Positions 35,141 to 44,200 of a stretch of DNA of 48,594 bases are shown piece by piece. Position numbers and translations under genes: made by a program. This DNA is from JBJXGF01 sp046153015 (GTDB taxonomy: Bacteria > Actinomycetota > Acidimicrobiia > Acidimicrobiales > CAIXPF01): the NCBI GenBank assembly GCA_046153015.1, contig JBJXGF010000326.1:1-48594 (forward strand), written 5' to 3'. Below the pieces are notes generated by a model, which saw only the letters and a list, made by a program, of their open reading frames with translations, was not told the origin of the DNA and ran no database searches. Numbering within the stretch: position 1 is the stretch's first letter; each line of letters opens with the position of its first letter.

Positions 35141-35491
35141 ATGCCGCTGTATCGCTGCACGACACCGACAGGAACGCTGGACGACGCCAAGCGCAAGGCG
35201 ATCGCCGAGGCCATCACGAGTGTCCATTGCGAGGTCACCGGCGCGCCGCCAACGTTCGTACATGTGCAGTTCTTCGACGGCCCCGAGGCGACGATCCACG
35301 GCGGGATCCGAGCGGGTCGCGACGCGCAGCTCACCGAACGCCTCATCGAGCGCTGTGTAGGCGAGGTGGGCGCCATCGCCGGCGTGGCGTTCTCGATGCG
35401 GACGTCGACCACCAACGCCTCGTGGATCTTCGAAGGCGGGCGGGTCTTTCCCGAACCGGGCCACGAAGCCGTCTGGCTCCAGCAGCGCTGA
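35141..35491 (+). CDS. Tautomerase family protein with Pro-1
   Basis: 116 residues. MPLYRCTTPTGTLDDAKRKA gives Pro as the first residue after Met removal, the general base of the 4-oxalocrotonate tautomerase/CaaD superfamily. AEAITSVHCEVTGAPPTFVH and VQFFDGPEATIHGGIRAGRD complete the first repeat. Likely reactions are keto-enol tautomerisation or hydrolytic dehalogenation. It is paired with the Pro-less homologue upstream, as in heteromeric members. Substrate unknown. Confidence 0.8.
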   Translation: MPLYRCTTPTGTLDDAKRKAIAEAITSVHCEVTGAPPTFVHVQFFDGPEATIHGGIRAGRDAQLTERLIERCVGEVGAIAGVAFSMRTSTTNASWIFEGGRVFPEPGHEAVWLQQR

Positions 35492-35563
35492 TCGAATCGG
35501 GGCGAGGCCGCAGCGGCGGCGCCCGGCCGATTCGGCGCCGATTCGTCGGTAGGGTTTGGTCTC

Positions 35564-35817
35564 TGTGCGACGCATCTTGCGGACCAACGACGACGGCAGT
35601 CGGCTGCGCGGTCGCCGACCAGCAGGTCCCCAACGGCTATTACCACCTCGACCACATGATCACCTCCGCTGCGCACCGTGGCACTGAGATCGGCCTCTGT
35701 GGCACCTGCTTGGACGCACGAGGGATCACCGACGCGTTGAACGTCCCCGACGCCCACCGCTCCAGCCTCGAGGTCACGGACTGGACCCTCTGGGCCGACA
35801 AGACCATCACCTTTGAC
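35564..35817 (+). pseudogene. DsrE-like protein, deleted
   Basis: The C-terminal part is clear: VPNGYYHLDHMITSAAHRGT, EIGLCGTCLDARGITDALNV and EVTDWTLWADKTITF, a DsrE/DsrF-like sulfur-relay protein with its conserved CGTC..ARG motif. Just upstream, VRRILRTNDDGSR may be the first strand, so most of the ~50-residue front is gone. Apparently reduced by deletion. Confidence 0.55.
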
Positions 35818-35889
35818 CCGCTGATCCGTCTACTCGCGCGACGCGGACTGCGTTTCGAGTTGGAGGAGGCGGAGGGAGGTGGGGTTGAC

Positions 35890-35985
35890 GAAACGTTCCC
35901 AATCGTCCAGACGCACCTGGTGCGCGAAGCGGTGGCATCGACCCGGATCGAAGGAACGCTCGCCTCGATCGTCGAGGTCTTCGAT
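35890..35985 (+). pseudogene. Fic-family N-terminal fragment
   Basis: HLVREAVASTRIEGTLASIV matches the Fic_N helix (L.REA..SS.IEGT..S...). Only ~30 residues are recognisable, in frame with the DsrE relic before it. A Fic catalytic-motif fragment occurs on the other strand at 38.4 kb. Confidence 0.5.
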
Positions 35986-35989
35986 ACCG

Positions 35990-36561
35990 ATGGGTCCGAT
36001 GCCGGGCTCACCGGCCACATGGAGGTGGACTTCGCGTTCGGCAGGAGTTGCGAGAGACCGTCAAGCCGGCCGAGCGGAGATTCTGCCTCGCCCAGCAGCG
36101 TCGCGGTGTCCGCGCTCAACACCAAGGGGCGCGGTCGCCGCCCCGGCTGGAAGGCCCAATGTTCGCGGCGTCCCGGCGTCGGCGCACCTCCCCCAACCGG
36201 TGGCGTTCATACCGGTCTCGATCCACCCGTTCTACCCAGCGTCTCTAACGAAATTGGACGACCACGTCAGATCAGAGACGAACGTCGACCGCGCGCCGTC
36301 GACCCGACGCTGTCGGGTCGACGGTGAAGCAGTCGTTGGCGCAGATCTCCTGTGCGGTCGAAGGCCGGCCAAGTCCACGACGAGTGGGTTGGGTCCAGTG
36401 GGATACGCCGCCTCGAAGCTGTCGCTGAGTGGCATCAGCGGCCGCCCTTGGCGTCGACGACCCGCTAGGCGAAGCGCTCATCCGGCAAGGGGCGGGCGCA
36501 GCCGGCAACGGGGGCGCTGGCTGGTCTACGCTCGGGTCGCGCACCCGAGGGGAGGGCCGTT
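35990..36561. other. Region without a recognised gene
   Basis: Between the Fic fragment and the Rieske alpha gene. Frames are short or arginine/proline-rich and I see nothing that I can assign. The Rieske operon promoter should lie in its right half. Confidence 0.35.
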
Positions 36562-37821
36562 GTGAGCGAGGTCGGTGACGCTACCGCGAGCCTCTACGAG
36601 CGGCTGATCGGGGAGGATCGGGTGTCGGGGCGGTTGTACGTCGAGCCGGCCGTCTTCGAGCGCGAGTTGGAGCGAATCCACCATGGGGGTTGGGTGTTCG
36701 TCGGCCACGAGAGTGAGGTGGCTGCACCCGGCGAATTCGTCACTCGGCTGCTCGGTCGCCAGCCGGTGGTGCTGACCCGCGACGAGGCCGGCGCGGTGCG
36801 GCTGTGTTCGAACCGCTGCCCGCACCGCGGTGCCACGGTTTGCGGCCTTGATCGAGGCCAGAGCCGGTACTTCCGCTGCCCGTACCACGCCTGGACCTTC
36901 GACAACGCCGGAGCGTTGGTGGCCCTGCCCGGCGAGGAGGGCTTCGGGCCGACGTTCGATCGCGCCGCGCACGGGCTGGCGCCGGTGCCCCGCATGGACA
37001 GCTTTCGGGGATTCGTGTTCGGGAGCTGGTCGCACGACGTGCCGACGCTGGCCGAGCACCTCGGCCGGTCTGGCGAGATGATCGACCGTTTGTGCGACCT
37101 GTCGCCGGTGGGGGAGATCTCGCTGCGGGCCGGGTGGCTGCGCCATCGCATTCGGGCCAACTGGAAGATGGCCGCCGAGAACGTGTGCGACTTCTACCAT
37201 CCGCCGATCACCCACGCTTCCTCCGGCCTGGCCGCCGGCCTGCCTCCGGGCTATTTCAGCGACGCTTTCGGTGGCGTGACGCGGGATCTGGGCGGCGGCC
37301 ACGGCGAGGTGGACTACCGGCCGGCTCTGGCCGGCGCGACGCCCAAACCGCTGGAGAGCTACCAAGGCCCGCGGCGTCAACACCTCGACCTACTGGCGGC
37401 GCGCGACGGCGCGGCGGCCGCAGTGGCACGGCTGCGGGTCGGCCCGCCGCACGGGTTCATCTTTCCCAACCTGTTCATCGCCGAGGAGAGCATCTTCGTC
37501 ATCCAGCCGGTCAACGTGGCGGAGATGACCCACCTGCAGACGCCGGTCATGTGGGTGGGCCTGCCTGAGGAGATGCACCGTCGCCAGCTGCGGCGCTTCG
37601 AGGGCGGCTTCGGACCGGGCGGTATGGTCGAACCCGACGATGCGGCGACGTGGGAGCGGATCCAGCTCGGCTTGCAGGCAGGCGAACCCGAATGGGTGAT
37701 GCTGGAACGTGGCGTGGAACGAGACGCCTCGGGGGTGGGGCGAGCGCTGGACGAGATCGCCATGCGCGGCTTCTGGCGCCACTACCGCTCACTGATGACC
37801 AACGGGGCGGCGGCGAGATGA
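36562..37821 (+). CDS. Rieske ring-hydroxylating oxygenase, alpha (large) subunit
   Basis: 419 residues from a GTG. The Rieske [2Fe-2S] ligands are Cys86-x-His88 and Cys106-x2-His109 (CPHRGA and CPYHAW). The mononuclear iron site is Asp210-x2-His213-x4-His218 (CDFYHPPITHASSGL). Full length. It hydroxylates an aromatic ring with electrons from a ferredoxin/reductase that is not in this window. It overlaps the beta subunit by four bases (ATGA), so the two are coupled. Substrate unknown. Confidence 0.92.
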   Translation: MSEVGDATASLYERLIGEDRVSGRLYVEPAVFERELERIHHGGWVFVGHESEVAAPGEFVTRLLGRQPVVLTRDEAGAVRLCSNRCPHRGATVCGLDRGQSRYFRCPYHAWTFDNAGALVALPGEEGFGPTFDRAAHGLAPVPRMDSFRGFVFGSWSHDVPTLAEHLGRSGEMIDRLCDLSPVGEISLRAGWLRHRIRANWKMAAENVCDFYHPPITHASSGLAAGLPPGYFSDAFGGVTRDLGGGHGEVDYRPALAGATPKPLESYQGPRRQHLDLLAARDGAAAAVARLRVGPPHGFIFPNLFIAEESIFVIQPVNVAEMTHLQTPVMWVGLPEEMHRRQLRRFEGGFGPGGMVEPDDAATWERIQLGLQAGEPEWVMLERGVERDASGVGRALDEIAMRGFWRHYRSLMTNGAAAR

Positions 37822-38327
37822 GCGCCATCGAGGATTTGCTCGAGCAGCAGCGCGTCGAGCAGTTGCTGTTTCTCGAAGCCCGGCTCATCGACGAGCGCCG
37901 CTTCGCTGAATGGGAGGCCCTGTGGGTCGACGAGGGGATCTACTGGGTGCCGGCCAACGGTGAGGACACCGATCCCGACACCGATGTGTCACTCATCTAC
38001 GACAACCGATCCCGCATGCACAACCGGGTCGAGCGCTATGCGGGTGGTAAAGCGCTTTCCCAGCAGCCGCCACCGCGCACCGTCCACCTCGTCGGCAACG
38101 TGACCACCATCGAGCCTGCCACCGCCGGTGCCGTTGGTAGTGACGTGCGCCGGTGGGTCCACTCGACGGTGCAGGTGGCCGAGTCCCGCCCCGGCGTGCG
38201 CATCGACTGGGTCGGCCGGGTCACCCACCACCTCGTCGAACGCGACGGCGAGCTGCGCATCGCCTTCAAGAAGGTCATGCTCGTCAACAACGACCAGGAA
38301 CTGACCACCATCGACTTCCTGCTCTGA
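37818..38327 (+). CDS. Rieske ring-hydroxylating oxygenase, beta (small) subunit
   Basis: 169 residues. It begins MSAIEDLLEQQRVEQLLFLE and has the NTF2-like cone (RRFAEWEALWVDEGIYWVPA, YDNRSRMHNRVERYAGGKAL, VTTIEPATAGAVGS), the usual structural subunit of alpha3beta3 oxygenases. It contributes to assembly rather than catalysis. Immediate downstream sequence contains only relics, so ferredoxin and reductase must be elsewhere or lost. Confidence 0.9.
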   Translation: MSAIEDLLEQQRVEQLLFLEARLIDERRFAEWEALWVDEGIYWVPANGEDTDPDTDVSLIYDNRSRMHNRVERYAGGKALSQQPPPRTVHLVGNVTTIEPATAGAVGSDVRRWVHSTVQVAESRPGVRIDWVGRVTHHLVERDGELRIAFKKVMLVNNDQELTTIDFLL

Positions 38328-38339
38328 ACCGCCTGGCCC

Positions 38340-38460
38340 GGCTGCGATCCTCGAGCTGGCTGACCACCGGCGGCGGCGCCCAGGGACATCGATGAGCGCA
38401 CGGCCGGTGCGGCCGTTGCCCTCGACGGCCGGCCACAGCGGACGGCGCGCATGGCGGCTG
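38340..38460 (-). pseudogene. Fic-family catalytic-motif fragment
   Basis: LWPAVEGNGRTGRALID (coding positions 38385-38432) is a degraded Fic motif (HPF..GNGR.GR): the GNGRTGRA core is exact but the HPF is altered. Little else of the domain is recognisable. On the opposite strand to the Fic_N fragment at 35.9 kb. Confidence 0.5.
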
Positions 38461-38572
38461 CAGTACCAGCCGGTATTCGCAGCGTCGAGTTCGGCTGGAG
38501 TCACGGGCGGGTGCGGCCCAGCCGGTGGATGACCGTGAGCGTGCCGGAAACGCGTCGGCGTCCAACACGCCA

Positions 38573-38676
38573 CGGGATACCACAGCCCCCCAGTCCGACA
38601 GATCGACCCCGAGAGCCGGAGTGGCCACAGATCGTGGGATTCGTTGTCGTCGACCGGCAACGAACGGCAGGGAGCG
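38573..38676. repeat. Shared flank of repeat copy C
   Basis: Sequence around GGGATACCACAGCCCC to GGCAACGAACGGCAGG is similar to 47961-48072, next to copy D. Both translate in one frame as GIPQP followed by proline-rich residues, like the tail of DUF222/HNH (13E12-type) proteins. This is a longer repeated unit than the 168-bp core. Confidence 0.45.
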
Positions 38677-38700
38677 GTAACGAGTGGACACGAGCAACCG

Positions 38701-38869
38701 GTGTCGGAGGGGGGGACTTGAACCCGCCCCAGGCCAGTAGCGGCAAGCGGCAGGGACCGGCAGCTACCGGCGTTGAACTGCACATTTCCGGTGGCCGTGG
38801 TCGCTGGTTGCCGCTTGTTGCCGCTCGATTCCGTTGCCTGCCATTAGCAAATCCATTAGCAACCGACAC
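38701..38869. repeat. 169-bp dispersed repeat, copy C
   Basis: Complete copy, GTGTCGG to CCGACAC. It has the antisense T-arm-like GGACTTGAACCCGCC at the left, GGCAGCTACCGGCGTTGA inside, and ATTAGCAAATCCATTAGCAA at the right end. Same orientation as copy A. It stands at the left border of the HTH/NTase/helicase islet. Confidence 0.8.
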
Positions 38870-39230
38870 ACCTCACACCTCACGCCGCCCGGCGGCCGGC
38901 GGCCTTGCCGAAGGTACCGGATCTGCAGGGTGCCGCCGTTCCGCGCCTCGCCTTGGCCCGGTGTCGCCGCGGACCCCTGGACCAGGGGCTGTTCCGAGCC
39001 GGCGGGTTCAGGGTGGGCCGCCAGCGATGATGTGAGGCTGACGTACAATGCTCCGGCTGCTGGAGAGCGTGAGACCCACCTCGTTGAGCCCCATGGGGAG
39101 CACACGCGACGCGGTACAAATGCGGCTCGTTCGAGAACCTGTTCTGAGTCGGGGTTATGTGTTGGCCATGGCCGTCTCGGACATAATAGGTTCCTCTGGG
39201 AACGTGTTGCGCTCCGACGGGACGGGATTG
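38870..39230. other. Leader region of the HTH gene
   Basis: GC-rich, with a CCTCACACCTCAC direct repeat by the repeat border. A TACAAT word near 39043 could be a -10 element. No gene is recognised on either strand. Confidence 0.35.
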
Positions 39231-39944
39231 ATGGCCGACTACAGCGTAAAGGAGGCGGCTGCGGCGCTGGGGGTCTCGGTGCAGCATGTTCGGCGCCTCA
39301 TCCGTTCCGGTCTGCTGCCGGCAAGGCTGATCGGTGACGTATGGGTGCTGCCCGCAGATGCGGTACGGGAACGGTCTTCAATCGCTCCGCCGGCCGGGCG
39401 GCCCTTGTCGGCGGAGACCGCATGGCGGCTCCTGCAGCTTGTTGACGTCACGCTCGTCCGATCCGCGGTCCTTACAGGTGAAGTGCCCACGGCGCTGGAC
39501 GAGTTGGCTGGCTCCCGTCACCAGAGGAGGCGTCTCCTCGACCATCTCGCCCACGCCCCCGATGTGGGTCAGTGGCACCTGTGGCTACGGCGACGCGCCG
39601 ACAGGAAGCTCTGGTGGGTTCATCCCGCTGCGATCGCCAAGCTGGACGCAGACGAGCGCGTGCAGCACATACACCCCCCGGCCGTCGTTTGGCCCGACGG
39701 GGACTCGCGCTACGTTTCCGCTGCCGATGAAGAACATCTCGCCGCCACGTTCGCGGCGAAGCCCGCCAGCGATGGAAATGTGGCGCTACTCGTCTTCGAT
39801 CCCGACGTTGCACCAGGACGCATCCCCGCTGCTGCCGCCGTGGTAGACCTGCTGAACTCCCCCGAGGCGCGGCAACGATACGCCGCCGGCGAGGCGCTCG
39901 GCGGTGCGCATCGCAGGCTGCTCGCCGAGTTCAAGCGACCGTGA
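39231..39944 (+). CDS. Helix-turn-helix (excisionase-type) protein, putative antitoxin
   Basis: 237 residues from the ATG at 39231. The N-terminus ADYSVKEAAAALGVSVQHVR, RLIRSGLLPARLIGDVWVLP is a MerR/excisionase-type HTH. A middle helical part (VLTGEVPTALDELAG) and a C-terminal VVDLLNSPEARQRYAAGEAL with LGGAHRRLLAEFKRP follow. It lies 27 bases before a nucleotidyltransferase-fold gene, an arrangement seen in AbiE-like TA pairs, so it is the likely antitoxin/repressor. The ATG at 39168 is an alternative start. Confidence 0.72.
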   Translation: MADYSVKEAAAALGVSVQHVRRLIRSGLLPARLIGDVWVLPADAVRERSSIAPPAGRPLSAETAWRLLQLVDVTLVRSAVLTGEVPTALDELAGSRHQRRRLLDHLAHAPDVGQWHLWLRRRADRKLWWVHPAAIAKLDADERVQHIHPPAVVWPDGDSRYVSAADEEHLAATFAAKPASDGNVALLVFDPDVAPGRIPAAAAVVDLLNSPEARQRYAAGEALGGAHRRLLAEFKRP

Positions 39945-39971
39945 GATCGATCGGCAGCAGCGGGCGAGAAG

Positions 39972-40723
39972 ATGATAGAGCTGTCTGATCTGACCCCGGC
40001 GGCGGGTGAGGGATGGGCCTTGCTTTTCGAGTTGGCGGAGGAGGACGACCAGTCGTGGGTCCTGATCGGCAGCCAAATGATGCACCTTCTCGCGGTCGAG
40101 CTCAACGCGGCGTTCATCCGTCCCACCGACGATGTGGATGTGGTAGTGAACGTGCGCACCCGCCGATCGGGCACGGAATGGTTGAGCGGCTGGCTGCTGG
40201 CACGTGGCTTCGAGTCCGCCGGTATCAACGCGGACAACATCGGACATCGCTTCACCCGGGCGGTGTCCTCTGCTCCAGGAACGGTGGTCTTCGACGTGCT
40301 AGCGCCAGAGGGGCTGGGCAACCGGGCGAGGATCTATACGCTTCGCCCGGCCCGCACCGTGCAGGTGCCGGGCAGTGTGCAGGCCTTGCAGCGCAGCGAG
40401 TTGGTCGCGGTGAGCGCCACGGACATAGCGGGTGGCCGGACTGAGGGCCGCGTCCGCCGCCCCTCGCCACTGGGCGCACTATCGGAAAGGCAGCCGCGAC
40501 CCGCATTGTCGGCCGCGACAACGGCGAGCGCGATTGGCAAGACGCAGCACTGCTGCTTTCTGCCATCGACCCATTCGCCGTCGATGACCTGACGAAGAAG
40601 GACCGCCAGCGGTTGTCGTTCCTCAAACCGTTGGGCGACGAGGCACACCCAGCCTGGCGTCCCTTCGACAACGCTGCGCAGCGCACCGGTAGCGCAGCCC
40701 TCCAACTGCTGCTGCGCAGCTGA
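39972..40723 (+). pseudogene. Nucleotidyltransferase-fold protein (AbiEii-like), frameshifted
   Basis: About 251 residues after repair. The NTase fold is shown by Gly33-Ser34 (SWVLIGSQMMHLLAVE) and Asp53-Asp54-x-Asp56 (RPTDDVDVVVNV). The frame breaks near 40479: the first part ends in VRRPSPLGAL, and the continuation, IGKAAATRIVGRDNGERDWQ to DEAHPAWRPFDNAA, lies one frame over to a TGA at 40721. A single missing base restores one open frame. It may be a type IV-like TA toxin; a sequencing error is not excluded. Confidence 0.65.
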
Positions 40724-40919
40724 CCTGAGCCGACCTGCGGTAGCGCCGATCGAGCGCCAACCAGACCGTCATCGACGGCGGCCGCATGCCAGTCTGGAGG
40801 TTCGCCCCGCTTTACCGGTCTCGTCGAGCAATCCGGGGTCCCATCAAGCTGGCGAGCGACATCCGCCAGCGCTCGCTCCAAAATGCGGAACGGGATTCGG
40901 CTCTGGGCTCCACAAAGAC
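40724..40919. other. Short region without a recognised gene
   Basis: Between the NTase gene and the STAS-like fragment; nothing recognised on either strand. Confidence 0.3.
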
Positions 40920-41095
40920 TGGACCACCGGCTTGGCCGATTCGTAAACTTCGACTGCGTCCAAACCATGTTCAGCACCAATCACGAGCGGGCGTGGGTGA
41001 GATCTAACCACACCCAGTAGTCGCCCCTGGGCAACGGCCTGGCGCCCCGCCCCAGCCACCAACGATTGCAAGCCGCTGCCGCTGTCCTCAGTCAG
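40920..41095 (-). pseudogene. STAS-domain fragment
   Basis: DSGSGLQSLVAGAGRQAVAQ, then GRLLGVVRSHPRPLVIGAEH and GLDAVEVYES resemble the second half of an anti-sigma-factor antagonist STAS domain (DSSGL..L........G..L.VV.P.P.......GLD..), including a shifted DSSGL phosphosite. The N-terminal strand is missing next to the IS3 fragment. Confidence 0.4.
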
Positions 41096-41129
41096 CACTC
41101 CGAAAAGCACAACGTGGACCTACCGGCGA

Positions 41130-41189
41130 ACGAACAAGCCAAACTGCCTGCCGTTTGAACTCAAGATCGAACCGCGATCGTCGCCCATA
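41130..41189 (-). mobile_element. IS3-family OrfA N-terminal fragment
   Basis: GRRSRFDLEFKRQAVWLVR matches the start of IS3 OrfA (R.....EFK..AV.LV). Only ~20 residues remain. It lies between the STAS fragment and the hairpin after the helicase gene. Confidence 0.45.
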
Positions 41190-41199
41190 AGAAGTTCCT

Positions 41200-41236
41200 C
41201 TCATCCCATCCTGAAGGAACTCCAGGATGGGATGAG
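41200..41236 (-). terminator. 14-bp perfect hairpin downstream of the helicase gene
   Basis: CTCATCCCATCCTG (41200-41213) and its exact reverse complement (41223-41236) around nine bases, 37 bases past the helicase stop in its transcription direction. There is no long T-tract, only TTCTT after it. A terminator is the simplest reading; an IS end is another. Confidence 0.5.
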
Positions 41237-41272
41237 GTTCAGACTGATCCGCGCCGCCGCTTCCTGGCACCT

Positions 41273-44200
41273 TCAGCGCAGACGCAGCTGGCCTCGACCG
41301 TCCCGAAGGACCTGGCCGCCGTTGATGAGGTCGTGCACATGCCGCTCAAATGCCGCGTCGATATCCGCGCCTACGCGGCGCCAACCAAACAACCTGGCCC
41401 ACTCCATGCGCAGCTCTTCGGGTATGGCGCCACCAGCGTCGTGCAGTTTGTAGAGCAGTGCTAGTCGCAGTTCCTCTGGCGGGACGTGCCCCACGGCTCT
41501 GACCGAATGCTCCTCGTTTGGGATACGCACGGCCGTCTGCGAGCCTGGGACACGGAAGAACTGGCCGTCGGTCTCAACTTCTTGACGGCTGACGGCCTGT
41601 TGGGCCGCCGCGTCGAATGCAGCCTGGATCCTGGACCCCGCACGCTTAATGTTCCAGGCGGACCGTACCGCATCCAGTACTGCGGAGTGGTGGAGCGGAC
41701 CGAACTCGCGCACAACTTCAACAAGCATTGCTCGAACGACCCCCCGAGCGGCTGGATCCACGAAATCGAGTGCTGGCGGCGTGGTGCGCACGGTCGGCGG
41801 AACGAAGAATTCGGCCCACTCCGGACGGGCATCGAAGTCGTTTCGTTCTGTTACGACCATTACCGGGGGGCGCCGTTCCTCCGCCTCCGGCTGTCCCCGC
41901 CGGCTTGGTGCGGTGCTCAATGCAGCCTTGACCGCGTCACGGATGCGTTGCAGTTCCCGTTCCCGATCGCTGAGCCACGCTGTGCTCCAGATTCGATGGA
42001 TGTGCCACCCCAGACCCTCGAGAACCTCCTGGCGCAGACGATCACGGTCGCGGGCGACTTTGGAGGAATGGTAGGTGTAGCCGTCGCATTCGACGCCGAG
42101 CACGAAGGAACCCGGCAACGTCGGGTGCTTGATCCCGATGTCTATTCGGTAGCCGGCCACGCCCACCTGCGGGACGGCCTCAAGCCCGAGCCGACGGATC
42201 GCCGCGCCGACATCCTCCTCGAACGGGCTGTCCGGGCCAAGCGAACTGCCGGTCACGTCGAGCGCGAGTGCAGCAGGTCCTCGTTCAGCGAAGTCGAGAT
42301 ATCGGGCCAGGTGGCGCAGCGACGGGGTCTCCGACGTGATCTGCCCGGCCACGACCGAACTGACAACCTCAAGGCGGTGACGCGCTCTGGTTACTGCCAC
42401 GTTGAGGCGGCGCTCTCCCCCTTGGCGGTTCATGGGTCCGAAATTCATCGTCAACTTGCCGTGCTCATCCGGCCCGTACCCGACCGACAAAATGATGATA
42501 TCCCGCTCGTCCCCTTGGACGTTCTCTAGGTTCTTGACAAAGAACCCTGACAGCCGGTCGGCGTCCTCAAGTTCACGTAGTTCCGGCTCGCGCTCGCTCC
42601 GACGTTCGATCTCGGTTTCGATACAGATTTGCTGGGCGCTGGACAGTGCGACGACACCAATACTCAAGCCGGGGTGGTTGCGGCGATGGAAAAGGACCCG
42701 GTCAACTACCTCCGCCGCCTCTATAGGGTTGTCGCGACTGGTCCCCCGCCGGTAGTGGCCGTTGACCTTGAACAGCTCGACCCCGAGATCCGGGGCTGTA
42801 TGGATCGCTCCGGGGAACGTGTGGAGCCGTCCTTCATAAAAGGAGTGGTTGGAGAACGCGATGAGGTTCTCGTGACGGCTGCGGTAATGCCAGCTCAGAG
42901 GAAGGGTAGGCAACCCCTGGGCCCGGCAACGGTCGAGGACAGACTCGAAATCAAGGAGCTCCTCCCCCTCGGCTTCCCAATCGTCCTCCCCGACGGTCCG
43001 AGCGAAGAAGTCGGTAGGAGGCAGCTGCTTGGGGTCTCCTGCGACGATGAGCTGGTTACCGCGATAGATGGCGCATATTGCGTCCGCTTCTCGGACCTGG
43101 GATGCCTCGTCGAATATGACAACATCAAACCGAAGCGACGGTGGAAGGAACTGGGAGACCGATAGCGGGCTCATCATGAAGCACGGCATCAACCGCTGCG
43201 CGGCCTCCCCCGCTTCGCTCAGAAGCCGACGTACGGGCTTGTGGCGCACTTTGAGCTGCGCTTGCTGGCGGATGACACCCGCCCCGCCGGCCAGCGAGCG
43301 AGGGCGGAGCTGGGCGCAGGCGTTGATCACCTTCGATGCCGCATCAGCGATGAGCTCCCGGTCAAGTGCCTGGAAATCCGCTACGAGCGCATCTCGGTCT
43401 GTTGAGCGGGTCGGCTGGAGTCGGCTGTCGACGGACATCGTGTCGTCCAGCCATCGGGTCAGGGCGGCGCGCTCGATGGTGTCAGCGATGTCCGTGGCCG
43501 CAGCCCGGCTGTGCTCGAGAGTCGAAACAACGGGCTCCCACCCGCTCTCGCACAACCACGACCTGGCTTGTGCGTAGCTGTGCCATTCCTCGATGTCGTT
43601 GACCGTCGAGCTGAGCGCAGCGAGGAGTTCCACGCCGCCCTCGAACGTTTCCATATCGGCGGCGAGCGTGGCGGCATAGGCCGGGTCGAACTCGCCCATC
43701 AGTGCGGCTACCGCCTTGTCGAACATTGCCTTGGCACCGCGCAACGCGGCCGCGTCGAGCGAGGCGCCGAGAATTGCTGCTGCCGTGCGGGGCGGGACCG
43801 CGCCCCGAAGGCACTCCCGCATCTCAGCCACCCACGCCGCGGCGCTTCTAAGAAGATCGGGGTGTGGATCGACCGCGAGAGGCCCCAAGATCGGCTGCAA
43901 GTGGGCGAGGTCTTCACGCACTAGAGGGTCCAACCGATCGAGTTCCCGCCGGGCGTGTGCTATCTGTCGCGCATCCGCTATCAGGAGTGGTTTGGCCGCT
44001 GCGGTGTCCAGAACTCGGACAACTTGGGCGACATGGTGCGCCGTCGTGGCCAGTGACCCGCACCAGCTCGCAACCTCGCTCAGTGGGCGCCGAAACACCA
44101 CCGCGGCGTGTGCGCCCAGCGTCGAGCTCAGCCGGCCCGTGGCCAGCGCCGTCGCCGCGGCGCGCGCTGCCGCCACCGCCGCGGGGAACCGGGGATCAGG

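Noticed and set aside
34834..36327. 497-residue plus-strand open frame over the tautomerase pair
   Set aside because: Its first half is a shadow of the tautomerase genes; only the DsrE and Fic segments near its end are meaningful and are listed as relics.
38701..38869. Complete tRNA gene in the repeat
   Set aside because: Only a T-arm-like word and a closing 7-bp stem can be seen; no convincing D-arm or anticodon arm, and the length is 169 bp.
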